Assembly (NCBI GenBank): GCA_012295275.1
Contig: CM022670.1
Location: 36,388,085 to 36,452,084, forward strand
Reading direction: 5' to 3'
DNA: 64,000 bases
Source of the DNA: Chrysomallon squamiferum
Lineage: Eukaryota > Mollusca > Gastropoda > Neomphalida > Peltospiridae
Position 1 is the first letter of the stretch. Every line of letters begins with the position of its first letter. The notes under the pieces are model-generated. The model worked only from the letters and a program-made list of their open reading frames with translations, was not told the DNA's origin and searched no databases. The position numbers were made by a program, and so were the translations under genes. Positions 16,201 through 29,674 of the stretch are shown piece after piece.

Positions 16201-19200
16201 TCAGAGGATGGAATAATTTCAGATGTACTTGATGAAACTTTGTCAACCTGTCTTGCATCTGTATCTTTTGGTAAAACCAATTTATCCTTTTTAATGTGTC
16301 TGTCATCAACATCGGATGGCACATCATCTTTATTAACTGCACTGATAGCAGGATCAACAGCTTTTGATTCTTCAGGATTTTGTTCAGTCACAATCTTCTT
16401 CCGATGGTCAATATCAGTAGCTTCAGGATTGACTTCTGATTTGGGACTTTGCTCAGTTTTATCTTCTGTTAGTAGTTTTCTGGCACTTAGTCTTGGATCA
16501 CGATTTATTCCACCACTCTCAATTTCAGCCCAACTTTTTTGCTTTGAAGCTAGTCTTGGATCTCGTCGAATTTCTTCAAATTTTGCAGGTGTCAAGGATT
16601 GATTCTGAAGAGATCCAGGTGAATGCATCTCTCGTCTCTGCAAACTGTACACTTGAGATAATTGTTTGAGCAAATTCTGATGCTGGTCATGACTCATTTT
16701 ACCAGATTCCAGCTGCTTATGAGCCTGAATTAGGATCTCTTCCTGGTGGTCTAATCGCAATGCCTTAGGTAAAGACAGAGTAAGAGGAGTGGTTGCTTTT
16801 TGAGGTGATGGTGAAAAGGGTGACAAGGGAGGCATTTTCCTCATATCCACATCACCAGGTGTTAAAAGTTCTGGGGTTGTACTCTTAGAACTCAGTTTCT
16901 CCATTTCTGGACCATACTCATCAGGGTGAGATGCCTTGAATGTATTCCACTGTGCTTGAAGTGGGCTCTTCATTGGAAGAAGTCCAGATGTTCGACGGTA
17001 GTCTACATCCTCACCTCCAAATAGATCACTTTAAAGAAGAAAAGATAATTTTAAAGTAACGTCATAGTTTATTATTCAAGGTTTAGAACAGAATTCTTGT
17101 GTAATTATTATATATAGTAAACATTTCATTTTTTTAAATTAATTTATTTTGCAGTATCTATTGTAATTTTTTTTTTCTTAAAAAATTGATTATAATTTTA
17201 AAAATATGGAAATATTTACTTTTAACATTTTCAAACAGATTGTGACATAGTGATATAAAAATTATAAAACTTTTTCAAATGTGTATGTGATTATTTACCT
17301 CAGGTCTGATGAAGGCTTTGGCATCATCAATTTCAGTGGATCCATTCTCTGTCTCTTGTCATCAGGACCAGGAATTGAAAGATTCCTTTCATCAATATCT
17401 AAATGTTCAGATGATCTCTTTGATGGACGCATTTGTTTTTCTGATTCTTTTGGCAGCAGAAGATCTAAAGGCATTTCCATTGCAGGCTGATCAATATTTC
17501 GTTTCTTTGCATCTGTGAGAATACTAGCTGGTGGTATAGGAGGCATTGGGACGTCGTCAGTTTTAGTTTCTGATTCAACATCCAATTTCCCTACCTTTAC
17601 AAAAGCTTTATTTGCATCAGACTTGGTCTTTATTGCCTCACTACTTGGTACTTTGCGAAGGTGATCTCCTCCTGGTGACCTGGATCTTGAGGGTGATTTG
17701 TCCATTGTGTCATGAATGTCCCGATGCTTACTTCTATCAAAATCTCCATGATGAAAATCACCTCTGTGCCCTCTAAATATTGGTTTACCTCTGTCTCTTA
17801 TGTGCTCGGTTTCTCTAGACCTTCTTCGAGAATATTCACTAATAGGTCTTCGATCACGCTCTCTTTCTTTTGATGATTTTCTTTCATGTCTGGGTTTGGG
17901 ATCTTTGGATTTATCATTTTTATGTTTGTCTCTTGGACTTCTACTTCTGCTTTTTGTATGATCTTTAGTCTTAACATCTTTATCTTTAGATTTAGAATCA
18001 GTACTTCCAATCTTTGACAGTCTATCAACCTCATTTTTCTTTTTTTCATTTTCATTAGAACCAGTTATTGGGCTTTTACTATCACCATCTTTCTTTTGCA
18101 CCACTTTTTGACTACTGTCTTTTTTCAGTGGTGTGTTCTGTTTATCTGAACCTTTGGTAACTGCTCCAGTCTTTGCTGTACATTCTTTGTTGAAAGACGT
18201 TTTTGGTTGATCAGCATTCTGAGAACCTGTAATCTTTGCTGGTTCTACTTTGTTTGAAGATGGATGCTTACTATTTATTTTTTCTGAATGAGCTGGTGTA
18301 ATTCCAGTTTTAGAGAAGACAGTGTTCATAAACAATGGGAGCTGAGGTGGAAACTGTGGTGCAAAATTTTGAGATACTTCAACAGAATGATTTGGCTGTA
18401 TAGGCTGATTCACATTCATTCCTAATGGAGTAGATGATGATATACTGGGCTGCTTTGATGGTTGTGAACCAGAACTAGCTGTAGTAGATGCTTTTGCTTT
18501 TTCAGTTGCAGCTATCTGAGCTTGAGTCCTTGTTTTATGAGGATCACGAGAAGCCAGTCTAGGATCACGTTTGATGGCTGGTTGTGGCTTTGTTTCTGAT
18601 GTTGTAGTAGTTCCAGATGAAGAGGTTAATGGATTAATTTGAAGTGCCTGCCAAATAGATCTGTCTGAATCTACTTTTTGGGTTTTCTTTGATTCTTCAA
18701 GCTAAAATTTGAGAGAAAAAAAAAAAAAGGCATTTTAAATAAATAAATAAATAAATAAATAAACATTCAATGTATTAAGAAATATTCATAATAAAATATA
18801 ATTAAACATCTAACTTCAAAATAGACATTTAAAATAATTCAGTGTCAGAAAAAAAAATGAGGTTTATTTTTGGTTAAATAATACAAAGACCAACAATAGA
18901 AGAAATTTTAAAATTTTCTTTTATAAATACAATACAGTAATTAATGTTCAATTATAAGGTTTCTGTTTATCCATTAAATATTTTTTGGGAAAATGTTTTT
19001 ATAGAATATACTTTAATTCCTGCATTTAAACAACCACTCAACTAACTAAAAAAAAACTATATTTTATTTAACTACCTGTTTTCTTTGGAGTTGTAACTTT
19101 GCCTTTGTTTCTGCTAATTCAAGTTCTAAGCGCATTTTCTGAAGTTCCTGCTCCTTTGCTATCAGTTGTCTCCTCATTAGCTCTTCTTCATCTGTGGGTG

Positions 19201-22200
19201 GGGGTGAAGCTGTTGTTGGGGAAAATCTGCCTACTGCAGCTTTCTCTTCCATTTGCTGTTGAAATAATTATTGTCTTTTATGTTATATTCTATTCCAATT
19301 ATTTATCACTATTATATTTTTTGTAGCATCAACCAGCAGCTCAATTATAAAAATAGATTCAACTGCAGTTTTCCATAGAACATTTATTTATTTTGTTTGC
19401 AATCATCATTAGTATTGGGAATAAAACATCTTTTATGTTAAAAATATTTTTATTTACTCTTTTAGTTATTTCAATGTGACCTAAACAATATTAACCATGT
19501 CTAAAACCTTTTCATTCATATTTTATGTATGCAATAGAATGTCAACATGCACGAATTTTTTTTTTTAAAAGAGTCAATTCTAAATTAATTGTTATCGTAA
19601 CTTTCCAGTCATTCTCTAAAGAATTTACTTCATGTACCTATGGTGCGTTTCAGTTATGTGACTTAATTATAGCACATAATCTTTTAATGAATAAAAATTC
19701 TTAACAGTCATTGTTTTAAAATCATTTTAAACAATAATAAAATAGAATTATTTCAAGTACTAGGTTCTGTACGAATCTTTTTTGCTTTTATTTTATTTAA
19801 AAAAAACATAAAATGTTACTTTTCATTGATAAAAAAAACTGTTGATAATAGTTTTAAAAAGTTGTTTACTATTAGAGTAATCTGTGTACCCTAATAGTTT
19901 CCTGTTTTACCTGCATGAGAAACTTCGGATTAACATGTATTGTGGTTTGCTCAGGAGCATGAGCAGTGATTGGCCAAGCAGGATCTATCATGTTTACACG
20001 GACATCAAGTGCATATAACTTCTTGTTGGGTAAAATATCTTTCCAGGTTTGTCTCAACTTGAACATCTGCCCTCTTGTTCTTTCGTCCACCTGTTGAGAA
20101 TTGAAGTCCATATTTCACAATAATAAACAAATACATGCAATAGAAAACAAATGCTGGAAAATTAAAATAGTAGGCTACTGTGACCACAAATTATTTAAAA
20201 CTCTAGTCTTTTTTGAAGCAATGTTTCTATATCAAATGTCCAGTTTGTGCTTGCAAAGATGTTTTATTCGTATACCAAAGCTGTTCAATAATTCATGAGA
20301 AAAAAAAACACCCATCAAGTTTGAAAAATGAAACCAGTGGTGAACTCAAGCATTTAATGCTTTTCAGGTTAATGTTAAAAGAACCCAATTTGATATTACT
20401 AAATTCAATGGTGCAGTTTTAAAATTCAATACCCTTGCCAAGGATAATTTTATCCCACAAAACACCAATTTATTTCAGGAAAAACAAAGCATGAAAAACT
20501 CAATTACATTGAATTTGTTTACGTCAGTATATTCTCTCCTTTCTTTTAAAACATTTGATTTCAGTGTTTTGTTCTAAAATCCTAAAGATTATGTGAGAAA
20601 GATCTTTCCATCCACACTTGCAGTTAAAAATGTTCATCAATTTGTTTATTACCATCTTTCAACAGCCGTGTTTTAAATCATGTCAAGAAGTTATTTCATT
20701 ATGGCTGAGGCTACTGCTTTAACCCATTTTATCTCACAGCTCATCCCCAAGGTTTCAGCTGGAACACTTTCTCTAAATTTTAATGCAAACACAGCAGGAT
20801 AAAAAAAAAAAAAACCAGTTCTCCGAGATGAAGTTGTAAATGAATGTGTATATAATAAAAATAAAAACCACAAACTATTATAATTAAATTGAAAAAAAGC
20901 TTTCCCTCATATTGTTTGTTGCGTGTATTCTTACAGCTTCCAAAAGGTTTTTGTAAATGTTTAAGGCATTTCCCACGAGCAAACATTTCACATTTCTCTT
21001 TTTTCTTTTTCAAAAATCAGTACAATTCATTTCTACCCTGCTTAATGTCATTTTAAAAGTTGACAGAGGTTTTTGGAGGGTTTGAGATCTTCTAAAGAAA
21101 TTCATCTTGTACTTAGATTACGTGCATATTACCAAACAACTGGTAAACCACACTGCCCTATCCCTCTGAAATTAACAAGAAAAACTCATAACATCTTCTC
21201 TCTGAAAATAATTTCCATTAATTTTATTTTATGCTCTATTTATTAACCCTTCAGTGGTCTCCAACATGACCAGAGCTGCTTTTACCCATTTTCATACCAT
21301 TTTAATAAATCATTACAATAATAAAATAAATCAACAATTTAACAAATACACACACACATATTTTTTTAATGTTAAAGTTACATTTTAGTAATGATCTTAT
21401 AGTAGTTCCCTTCTGTTCCACTCTTCTGATGCAAGTATTTTTTCCTGACTGCAACCAAAAATTCATCCCATTTTCACCAGGCTGTTTATTATGCAATCTT
21501 CTGAATATGATCATTTGACAGCAGCAAGTTCATATTTATTTTTTTCAAATGTTTATATCACATAAGCAAATGTCACAAAAGAACATTCATCACTTACCTA
21601 AAATCCAGCAAAATCTATTTTTATTTAGCATTTCACTTTTTAATGCACAAAACTTCATAAACCATTTTTATCTGGCAAAATGTCAAGTACAGATTTGGAC
21701 AATTTATTAATTCAGCTCCAGTCATGTTGGAATAGTAATGTGCAGCATTATATGACAGCAGGAAACCATTTGGTTTTCTCATTAACTTACCTTTAAATAA
21801 GGTGACCCAATTAACTGAGAAATGTTGAGAAACATGCAATAAAGCAAAAAATAGAATTTATTTTTTTATTATTTTTTTAAATCTACAGACCTAAACAAAT
21901 ATAACCAACTATCAGTATAGTTTTTTTAGTCCAGCTGAAAATGTTATTTGTCCAACGCAGCAAGTTCGTATAACAATAGATTAAACGAAGTCAGCTTTTA
22001 TGTGACAATATCAATTCTGTGAACAGTAACAATAAAGAAAATAAATGAAGTCATAGTTCTAAAAACTTTATTATGTATAAACACATCAAGTTGATACTAA
22101 TGGGCAAGTGATGTGGTAAAATGTAAAAATAAATAAATAAAATAAAAAAATAAAATTGAGAATAAGAGTGATTTATAGATTTCTTTTCCATTCAAGTCAT

Positions 22201-22552
22201 TCAAATACAAAATTTCTTTTAAATATATAACCAAATTCTATATAACCTGTTCAGACTGGATAGCTGTGAAATGAACTACATATTCTTAAGTTTGTGAAGA
22301 AAACATTTAAATATATTCTCAAAGGGGACTTGCTAACCTCTTCAAAAACTGAACAAAACATCTGGACAATATTTTGAGCAAAAAGCTTCGGATACAACGT
22401 TGATGTAAGATTCTTTATTATGGAGTCAATGAGGTACAGAACTGGCAGCTTGTAGGCAGTCTTCACCTGCATTAAAAATAAATAATATATTAATCAAAAT
22501 TTCATAAAATATATAATAATCAAGAGTTTTTTTGTTTGTTTTTTTAAAAGTC

Positions 22553-22587
<35 letters not shown>

Positions 22588-25500
22588 AAAAAAAAAATAA
22601 AAATAAAAAAAATTAAACTAATAATCCAACAATGAAATCCAATCATGTATATATCAATAAGTCCAAAACAAAAATAAAGTAATAATAATAAATAAATAAA
22701 TTAATAAATAATTTAGCTGTTGAACACCTGTTAACTTAAATACTTACCCTCAGTGTCAAATGAGATAGCCGTTTTAAATTCTGTATTTAAAAAATTATCT
22801 AACTATAAAGTTATCAAATGTGCATAGCTTTTTTTTTTCTTTTTTTTTTTGAACCTTTTTAAGTTTATATATCTGACATATGCCAATATTAAAGAAAATG
22901 AATAAAAAAATATCCAACATAAGGAAAATACAATTTATGTGAAGAAAATAATTACTATAGATGAATCTGATTTATACCCATGCAGTAAATATTTTCACCT
23001 TTAGCACATTGTTTTACATTAAATATTTACTTCTATTGAAATGCTGCATCGTTCTAATTCACTTTTTTGACTGATGGTTACAGAATGTTCCAGCTTTGTG
23101 CTGTTTTACTGAAAATCATCCATAGAAATACACACACACAGAAACGCACTCAACTATCATTCTTCTCAATTCAGTCTCAAAAATAAGAAATAAAAAACAT
23201 TAATACTAATTTTATTAATGAATTAAGAGGTATACAAAATCTTCATAGGTTTTTCCAAACTGGTCATGTTTTTTTATTCTGTATGATGGCAATCCAGAAA
23301 ATTATTCTTGGTATGCTCTTGATTACAATATACACAAAGAAGTCATCTTAGTTAAAATAGTTTTAAAAAATAAATTAAACAAATAAAATAACAAAATCTG
23401 AATTCCACATTTTGTTGAATGTACATATTCTTTATTTAATGTGCAATTTCCGTAATTCCATTTCTTTATGCTGTTGATTTGAACTGATGATTGTCTGCAA
23501 GCCGATTAATCTGTATTTAAAAAATACATACATCAGTTATGGTTTGTCATCAGTATCTTCTGTTTTCACATTATTCAACTACTGAGTCAAATAGTTTTCC
23601 ATGTAAATCATTTGATAAATACACATTTTCTTTCCCCCACATTTCCAATTTAAAGTTGCATTCAGTAGGTGTTAGTTACTGCCAGATGATTCAGTTCAAA
23701 AAGCTTATTTGCTTTTTCATCAATGTCAAAGATAATTAAAACAGCCATTAATCATGGCATATAAATGTATCAAATCATAAATAAATGGTGCTTATTAACT
23801 TCCTCAATCACAGCAGATCAGGGCTTGACACTTTAATATTATTTCATGTTAGGTACACCAAAATGCACATAAGTATTTCAAGTAAGATGAAGTTATATTT
23901 GTAAATTATTTATCAAAGGTTCATTACCTAATGTACATTTATTAAATAGCTGGTGAAAAAATTCTATTAATCGATTATTTAGCATTTGCTTGTTCACTAG
24001 ACACTTCTTTTCAGCAGGCAGCATGTCAAGATAATAAAATTGTTTCACAGGACTGGTCTAAATTATATACAACTTATTTTTAGTGATAATCTCATTTCAA
24101 ATATTCAAATAAACATGTAGGTTTTCAAACTTCTTTCCTTTAAAACAGTAATAAGCTGTGCCATGTTTTTCTTTTTTAAATTACTACTTCAAATATAATA
24201 CATCAAATAAACTAAGATACACACAAGTCTGTTCATCTATGGTATTTATATTTAAATTTTTCAAATGTGTATGTAATTCATCCTGAAGTATTTTCATATG
24301 TACTGAAACAAAAACAAAACAAAACAAAAACACACAAACCAATCCAAATTCTGAACTGAGCTATGAAATAAAAATGTTAGATATCAGATATAGAAAACTG
24401 ACGTTCAATTTCTGTTGCAATACAAAGACATCTTATTTAATATTTAAAATAAGTAACGTTTTTCTCTGAAATCATGCTGCATCATTGATATTTCATCTTT
24501 ATCTCTTCATCTGAAGTGTTTAAATAACTTTTATTCTTTTTGTTTTTCAAGAAAATCTTGTAAATTAAATCTTAAAATTTTAAAGGCCTTTTGAAAATGT
24601 ATGCTCTTTCAATTTTTGGGTGAAATACAGATTCAAATTTGAAAAAAATCTGAATTACATTCCAATGGCACAAAACAAGTTAACACAGCCGTCTGTTTAT
24701 GTATTTATTCAAGACTTGATAGCTAACAGACAAATTAATACAATACAAAACACTAAACAAATTCATGTATTTGGCATCATCTTCTTTTTTTCTGTCTTTT
24801 TAAATAAAATTTTTAAAAAATAAAAAAAATACTGATGTAGAAAGTTAAGATGTTCATACTAGTACAAATCATGGAATACCAGTTGAAAACTTAACAGAAT
24901 TTTTTTTCTTTTAATTCTGATTAGCAGTAACAGCTAAAATGTAATAGTGTCATAAATTATATGGATACATTTTAAAACATTGCAGTGATCTCTGAAAATG
25001 GATTTGAAAAATGATGTTGAACTCCATGTTTACTGCCTGATATTCCATGTTATTTCAATAAAAAATATATATATATAACAATAATAAAGAAAATAAGATT
25101 GCATGTAATTTCATACCTTAGTATATATTAACAAAATATACAGTTCATAAAATTTCATAAAAGGAAAATAAAGTGAAAATCTGTTTGGACTAGATTCTTA
25201 AAATTTGTGCTACTTTCAATTTATTCTTTAAAAAAATTATATATACAATGTGGACATCAATTATAATTTCAATAATTGTACTAGGGTATGAAATTATGAG
25301 GGTAGCTTAATTAAAATGCTTTTTAATTCTTTCAATATTTAAACATAATAAAAATGAACAGTCAAATACGTGCAAAGATTGTGAAATGTATTTAATTTCA
25401 GTTTATTTAGTAACTAGTAACTATAATTTTCATACAAATGCTTACTTATTACGGTGAATTATTATTTACTGATTATATTTAATAAACATCATTTGTGTCT

Positions 25501-26446
25501 CAAACATTCCCGTTTCATCTACTTTTGCATCAGCAGTATTGTCACCTCTTAAATACAATGGTGTCAAAAAATATTAACTTTTGTCAGCATCAATTTGTTT
25601 TGAAGACTGAATAGAAATACTGTCAAACAGCACGTTCTAATAACCTGCATTCTTTTTACTTCAAATAAAAATATTTATCATTTATCTGTTGTTACTTTAA
25701 CTTAACATTGCTGCATTATTTACTATTTTCCAATGTGAAGTCCAAAATGAATATGTTATAAATAGCTGAATATTTTTATGGCAACCTACATTTTTAGTGG
25801 TAATGTATAAATGCTTGTAGGACATACAATTATAATACAGCATTTAAAAAAATAACTAAGAGGTATTGGTGCGAAGTGTAAACCGCCATTTGCTATTTTG
25901 GTATATTACCTAAAATGGTATATTGATAATTACTGTAGAAAAGGTGTATTTAATCTGTTTGATTTTAAAATATTAACGCTAACAAAACACTGTTCAACAG
26001 TTTTCTAATTTCATTCACAATTTTTACACATTTAACAAATAATGGTGAAAAATGATTTTATGGAAATATTACTGAAATCATGAATCGATGAACTACTGAT
26101 TCTGTTATCTTTGCAAAATTACATTTCCTTTCTAAAATTTGTTATTTTTATATTTCATACAAAATATCGGTCACTTCACGTGATCTTTCAGGATTCTGGA
26201 TCCGCCATGTTGAAAATTTTCAATTTCTTATTACTTACTTCTTTTATACAGTAAATGATAATAAAATAGATTTAGAAAAACAAAATATAAAACCTGCGCA
26301 ATATGTTGCTCAATTGCCTGTACTATTTGCGGAGCATTCTGTTCTTCTTCTTCAGCCAACATTGTTAACATATTGATCAAAGGTTTGCTGTTGAACTTCA
26401 GATCGCTCAGCGATGACCTATAGCTTTCTCCTACGTCGTCAGCCAT
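9795..26446 (-). CDS. PCF11: PCF11, pre-mRNA cleavage complex II subunit (3'-end processing and termination)
   Basis: PCF11 binds the RNA polymerase II CTD through an N-terminal CID and bridges CLP1 and CstF factors in cleavage, polyadenylation and termination. Coding exons (minus): 26446-26294, 22466-22338, 20090-19911, 19255-19076, 18701-17299, 17028-14071, about 13856-13799, 13472-13307, 13010-12937, 12306-12123, 11881-11839, 11665-11538, 10955-10824, 10270-9795; about 2,085 aa. Exons 1-3 give the CID (KLPVLYLIDSIIKN, KLYALDVRVN, DPAWPI). Exon 4 is a charged coiled coil. Exons 5-6 are RS/basic and carry RDPRL and DxDxR motifs, then an unusual repeat domain and a GPR-rich segment. Exon 10 has a CxxC zinc finger with HLDWH; exon 13 has the second, ICCICGDPFDQYW to HPVCYED. 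Frame breaks occur near 16190, 15870, 13830, 13360 and 9890. Human PCF11 is about 1,555 aa, so this one is long. Divergent from RAB30. Confidence 0.94.
13358..13365 (-). other. PCF11: Apparent frameshift at an A8 run in PCF11 exon 8
   Basis: Up to the run the exon reads SLFQKLLATGIIKKPES in one frame. After it the sensible continuation (ETKTEEPSQTEDQKFK) is in the next frame and meets the donor and exon 9 in phase. One extra A in the run restores continuity, so a homopolymer-length error is the simplest cause. Confidence 0.65.
14640..15400 (-). other. PCF11: PCF11 internal repeat domain, about 13 units of 18-20 residues
   Basis: Units follow P-R-x-I-x-I-D-G-x-x-Y-E-[LIV]-x-[FIL]-D. Examples are PRTFWIDGHQYELRIDAP, PKRIIIDGIPYGFQIDG, PREILIDGQFCELKLD and AHEIIIDGKWFEVKFD. 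Alternating hydrophobic residues and DG turns suggest stacked beta hairpins. A GPR/GP-rich, Met-rich segment follows (about 14480-14290). Confidence 0.8.
15850..15880 (-). other. PCF11: Apparent frameshift in PCF11 exon 6 (site 2)
   Basis: The frame carrying DKDLRVPFDRN runs into unlikely sequence, while NPVNGDERYWASDRDF continues in the neighbouring frame and leads into the repeat domain. One more A in the short run at about 15872 joins them. Confidence 0.65.
16185..16197 (-). other. PCF11: Apparent frameshift in PCF11 exon 6 (site 1)
   Basis: EIKKEK is followed by a stop in its own frame at about 16146. The next frame gives ISVPVSKEKESSMITDP and remains open. The break lies in T5/T6 runs (A runs on the coding strand); one additional A restores the frame. 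Confidence 0.7.
22557..22585. repeat. (TA)n microsatellite
   Basis: TA dinucleotide tract in PCF11 intron 1, followed by an A-rich stretch to about 22615. Confidence 0.93.
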
Positions 26447-26670
26447 AATGTACCAAATGATTAAATGTACTGCGTATAATACGACAGTTTTAAGCGACGG
26501 AGCATCTAGTTATCACAAAGGAAAATAAAATGAGTCAAATAATGTAAATAGTCGTGACAAAATTTAGATCTCTGAAGACCTAACGCGTTAGCAACAATGG
26601 ATACCAAGGAGAAGTGATATCGATTGGCTTAAAAACATTTGTCGCCTCCAAAACTTTAACCAATCACATT
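26447..26670 (-). promoter_or_regulatory. PCF11: PCF11 promoter-proximal region
   Basis: Immediately upstream of the PCF11 ATG. It contains two CCAAT-type elements (GATTGGC at about 26622 and ACCAATCA at about 26659) and several CpGs (CGACGG, ACGCGT) in otherwise A+T-rich DNA. No TATA box stands out. Assignment rests on position and motifs. Confidence 0.4.
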
Positions 26671-27294
26671 TTCGTTTATATAACAGAAAACAGAATCTAG
26701 ATATTCCTGCGAAGAGAAATTGACCCTACGGTTTGACTAGAATACTTTTTCATTTGCGGACATGTAGTTTATTATTCATTTTGACTAAATTGGTTTAACT
26801 ACCATTTCTTTTAAGTTTTTATGCTTAGAAATAATTAGAGAAAAATACAGTTTATTTATTTATGTTTTTGTTTATTATATTTTTGTGCGTATATCATACT
26901 ATATGTGTGTGTTCTTGTGTAATTACATCTTTTAATAATATTAATAGGTCCCCAAAATATCGTGAAAATAAATATTTGGAATGACACTTTGTTTAGACTT
27001 TAGTAATGGTAGTGGGAATATTTAATTTAAATAGACTAAATATGCACACGCGCATTTATATGTAGATAACGTTTAACACTATTCTAAATACCATCCTATG
27101 CTTATAATAAATAATTATAAATAATAATGACTTTTTTTCCGATAGAAAAGATGCTTTCAGATCACACTAGTATTTGAAATTTCAAATGTTTTTTTTTTAT
27201 TTCATTACTAATTTAAATTCTATAAAATTTTATTTCATTACAATTAAAGTCGATTCTCTTGTCCTGATACGTTTGATGACTCTTGCAAGCGACG

Positions 27295-27415
27295 TCTAGA
27301 TGTCATCCAATCGGTTTCACTGTACTTTCTTGGTCACGGTTTGCAAGGTGTAATGACATCAGAGGATGACGAAGACCTGCTTCCGGATGTAGTTTTGTTT
27401 TTGTTATGCTGGAAG
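27295..27415 (+). promoter_or_regulatory. RAB30: RAB30 promoter and 5' UTR candidate
   Basis: A G+C-richer patch carrying CCAAT (27307), a CRE-like TGACATCA (27354) and an ETS site CTTCCGG (27380). A possible donor, GGAA|GTGAGG, lies near 27412 and a good acceptor, CTGCTTTCAG, at 28022-28031. A non-coding first exon spliced to the ATG exon is therefore plausible. The rest of 26671-28031 shows nothing recognisable. Confidence 0.42.
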
Positions 27416-28042
27416 TGAGGACGCACGAATGAGCTAAAACATTTTTTATATATTCAGTTAATTTTCTAAAAATATGTTATTACTAAAAATACCACTATAA
27501 AAGATGCAATTTTAATTCAGTTTGTCCAGTTTGAGTTTTACGAAGTGAAAATATTCGTTTTTGCCTACCAATTTTGTAAGTTGTTTTGCAGGGATAGCTA
27601 ACACAACAGCTGATTTACATATAAACATTAAATGATATGTACTGTTACAGTATTGTTGATACTTCTAGATTTCAATTTATATATTCAAAATAATATGTTG
27701 AATCTTGATAAACTGACTCAGAAATGTTTTACAATGATTTCTTTATTATTTAATCTGAATTTGACAAGTTTACAAGTTATTTGTATTGATTACTGATTCA
27801 AGTGATTGTGCACGTAATAAAAAGCTTACTGCTTAGTTCTTCATATTAATACACGACTATCTAAAGAAATGAAGAGACACGCAAAGATTTTCGTATATTG
27901 ATAAAATGGGTATTAAATTTTGGAGTTCTGATTGTAATCTCAACTGTTTAATAATAATGATGAAGATGATGATAATAACAATAACAATAATAATCTGATG
28001 TTTATTTATTTATTTTTGAAACTGCTTTCAGCTTTATTACTG

Positions 28043-29674
28043 ATGGAAGATTACAAATATCTGTTTAAAGTTGTACTTATTGGAAATGCTGGTGTTGGCA
28101 AAACATGTTTAGTACGCAGATTTACACAGGTTTGTGCAGCTTATCAACATACCTAACATATTTGTGTTTAAATATTAGCAAGTAGTTGGAATTAGTCATA
28201 AAAATGATCATTTGTTTTTGCCTTTATTACCTACATCAATGTAATTATGTTGTCTCATTTTCATTAAAATCTTGGTAAAGGCAAAAAAGTCAAATGTTTT
28301 TAAATAAAAAAAAAAAAAGGAGGAAGTTTATTTTGGTGATAAGAAAACCTTTTGGAGAAGTGACCCAAAATAACAAAAGCAGGTCATTTCATTCAAGACA
28401 TAAAGATAGATGGATATCTGTATTTTTCTTTATAGACTAAAATGCTTTTTAAAGTTTTTATTATGTAATCACATTAAAGCTGTTATGAAGCACTTTTTAA
28501 TTTGTACCTTATTTTACTGTTGATTGCTATCTAGATTTATTTATATTACTTTCTGTCTTCAGGGTCTTTTTCCACCTGGTCAAGGAGCTACCATAGGTGT
28601 TGATTTCATGATCAAAACAGTTGATGTTAATGGAGAGAAGGTCAAGGTCAGATATACTATATAAATTATTTTCATTATTGTTAAAATTAATTATTGATAC
28701 CTTTAACTGCAGATGTTTATATATTTTATTAATCAATCACCAGATTTTAATAATATTTTGAACCAAAATCACATTTTTTGTGATAGCTGAAGAAATTTCA
28801 ACACTTAATCATGCCATACATGTGATCACAGGTATTAATCATATTGTTCCAAAAAAAAAAAAAATATGTACATTTTTTTTGTTACATTTTTACAGCTCCA
28901 GATTTGGGACACTGCTGGTCAGGAAAGATTTCGTTCAATCACTCAAAGCTACTACAGATCTGCAAATGCTTTAATTCTTGTTTATGATGTCTGCTGTCAG
29001 ACATCATTTGACGGACTTACACAGTGGCTAAATGAAATAGAGATGTATGCCAGCAGTAAGGTCCTTACATACCTTGTTGGTATGTAGACTGATCCTTGAC
29101 TTATTTTAGTGTCTAACTAGATATATCTGCTTTAATGTCACTCTGTCGCACTTTTGATATGTTCCATTTGGTTAATACCATGGAGTAATGGTTTAATATA
29201 TTTAATTTATTCATTTTATGTCTATTTATTTTTGACTTAATGTTTTTGCTTATATATACTTAAAATAATTAGGTATGTCCCAGAACACTGAAGTAAATAT
29301 TTTGACCATAATGATTTTAAGTTAATAAGAAAGCTTTTGCATTATTTCATTACTTACTTCATGAAAATTTTATTTAATTTTGCTTAATTCTCATCAATAT
29401 AATATTACCTGTTTTATTTTAAGGTAATAAAACAGATCAAATAACTAAGCGGGAAATTCCAACACATATTGGTGAGCAGTTTTCAGAGAGATATGAAATG
29501 AATTTTTTGGAAACCTCAGCAAAAGAAGCTGATAATGTTGAAAAACTCTTTATGGATATTGCAGTTAAATTAACTAAACAAACAAGAGACCATGAACTTC
29601 ATCCGGCTAATGGTGAAACTTTTAACAAGGGAGAGACAACCTCCATATCAACAATTAGTTGTTGCAAAATTTGA
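28043..29674 (+). CDS. RAB30: RAB30 small GTPase
   Basis: Four coding exons, 28043-28129, 28563-28646, 28896-29079 and 29424-29674, join in phase to 201 aa (human about 203). The G1 motif is GNAGVGKT. Switch I is in [12 protein letters not shown] and G3 is [21 protein letters not shown]4 is NKTD and G5 is [14 protein letters not shown]. The tail ends SCCKI, giving the double cysteine for geranylgeranylation. The near-identical N-terminal stretch [18 protein letters not shown] identifies RAB30 rather than other Golgi Rabs. RAB30 acts at the Golgi in membrane organisation. The first ATG (MEDYK) matches the family start. It is divergent from PCF11 across 1.6 kb; the downstream interval is probably 3' UTR. 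Confidence 0.95.

Noticed and set aside
28780-28974. Open frame overlapping RAB30 exon 3 in another frame
   Set aside because: It reads through the intron and a different frame of a conserved exon.
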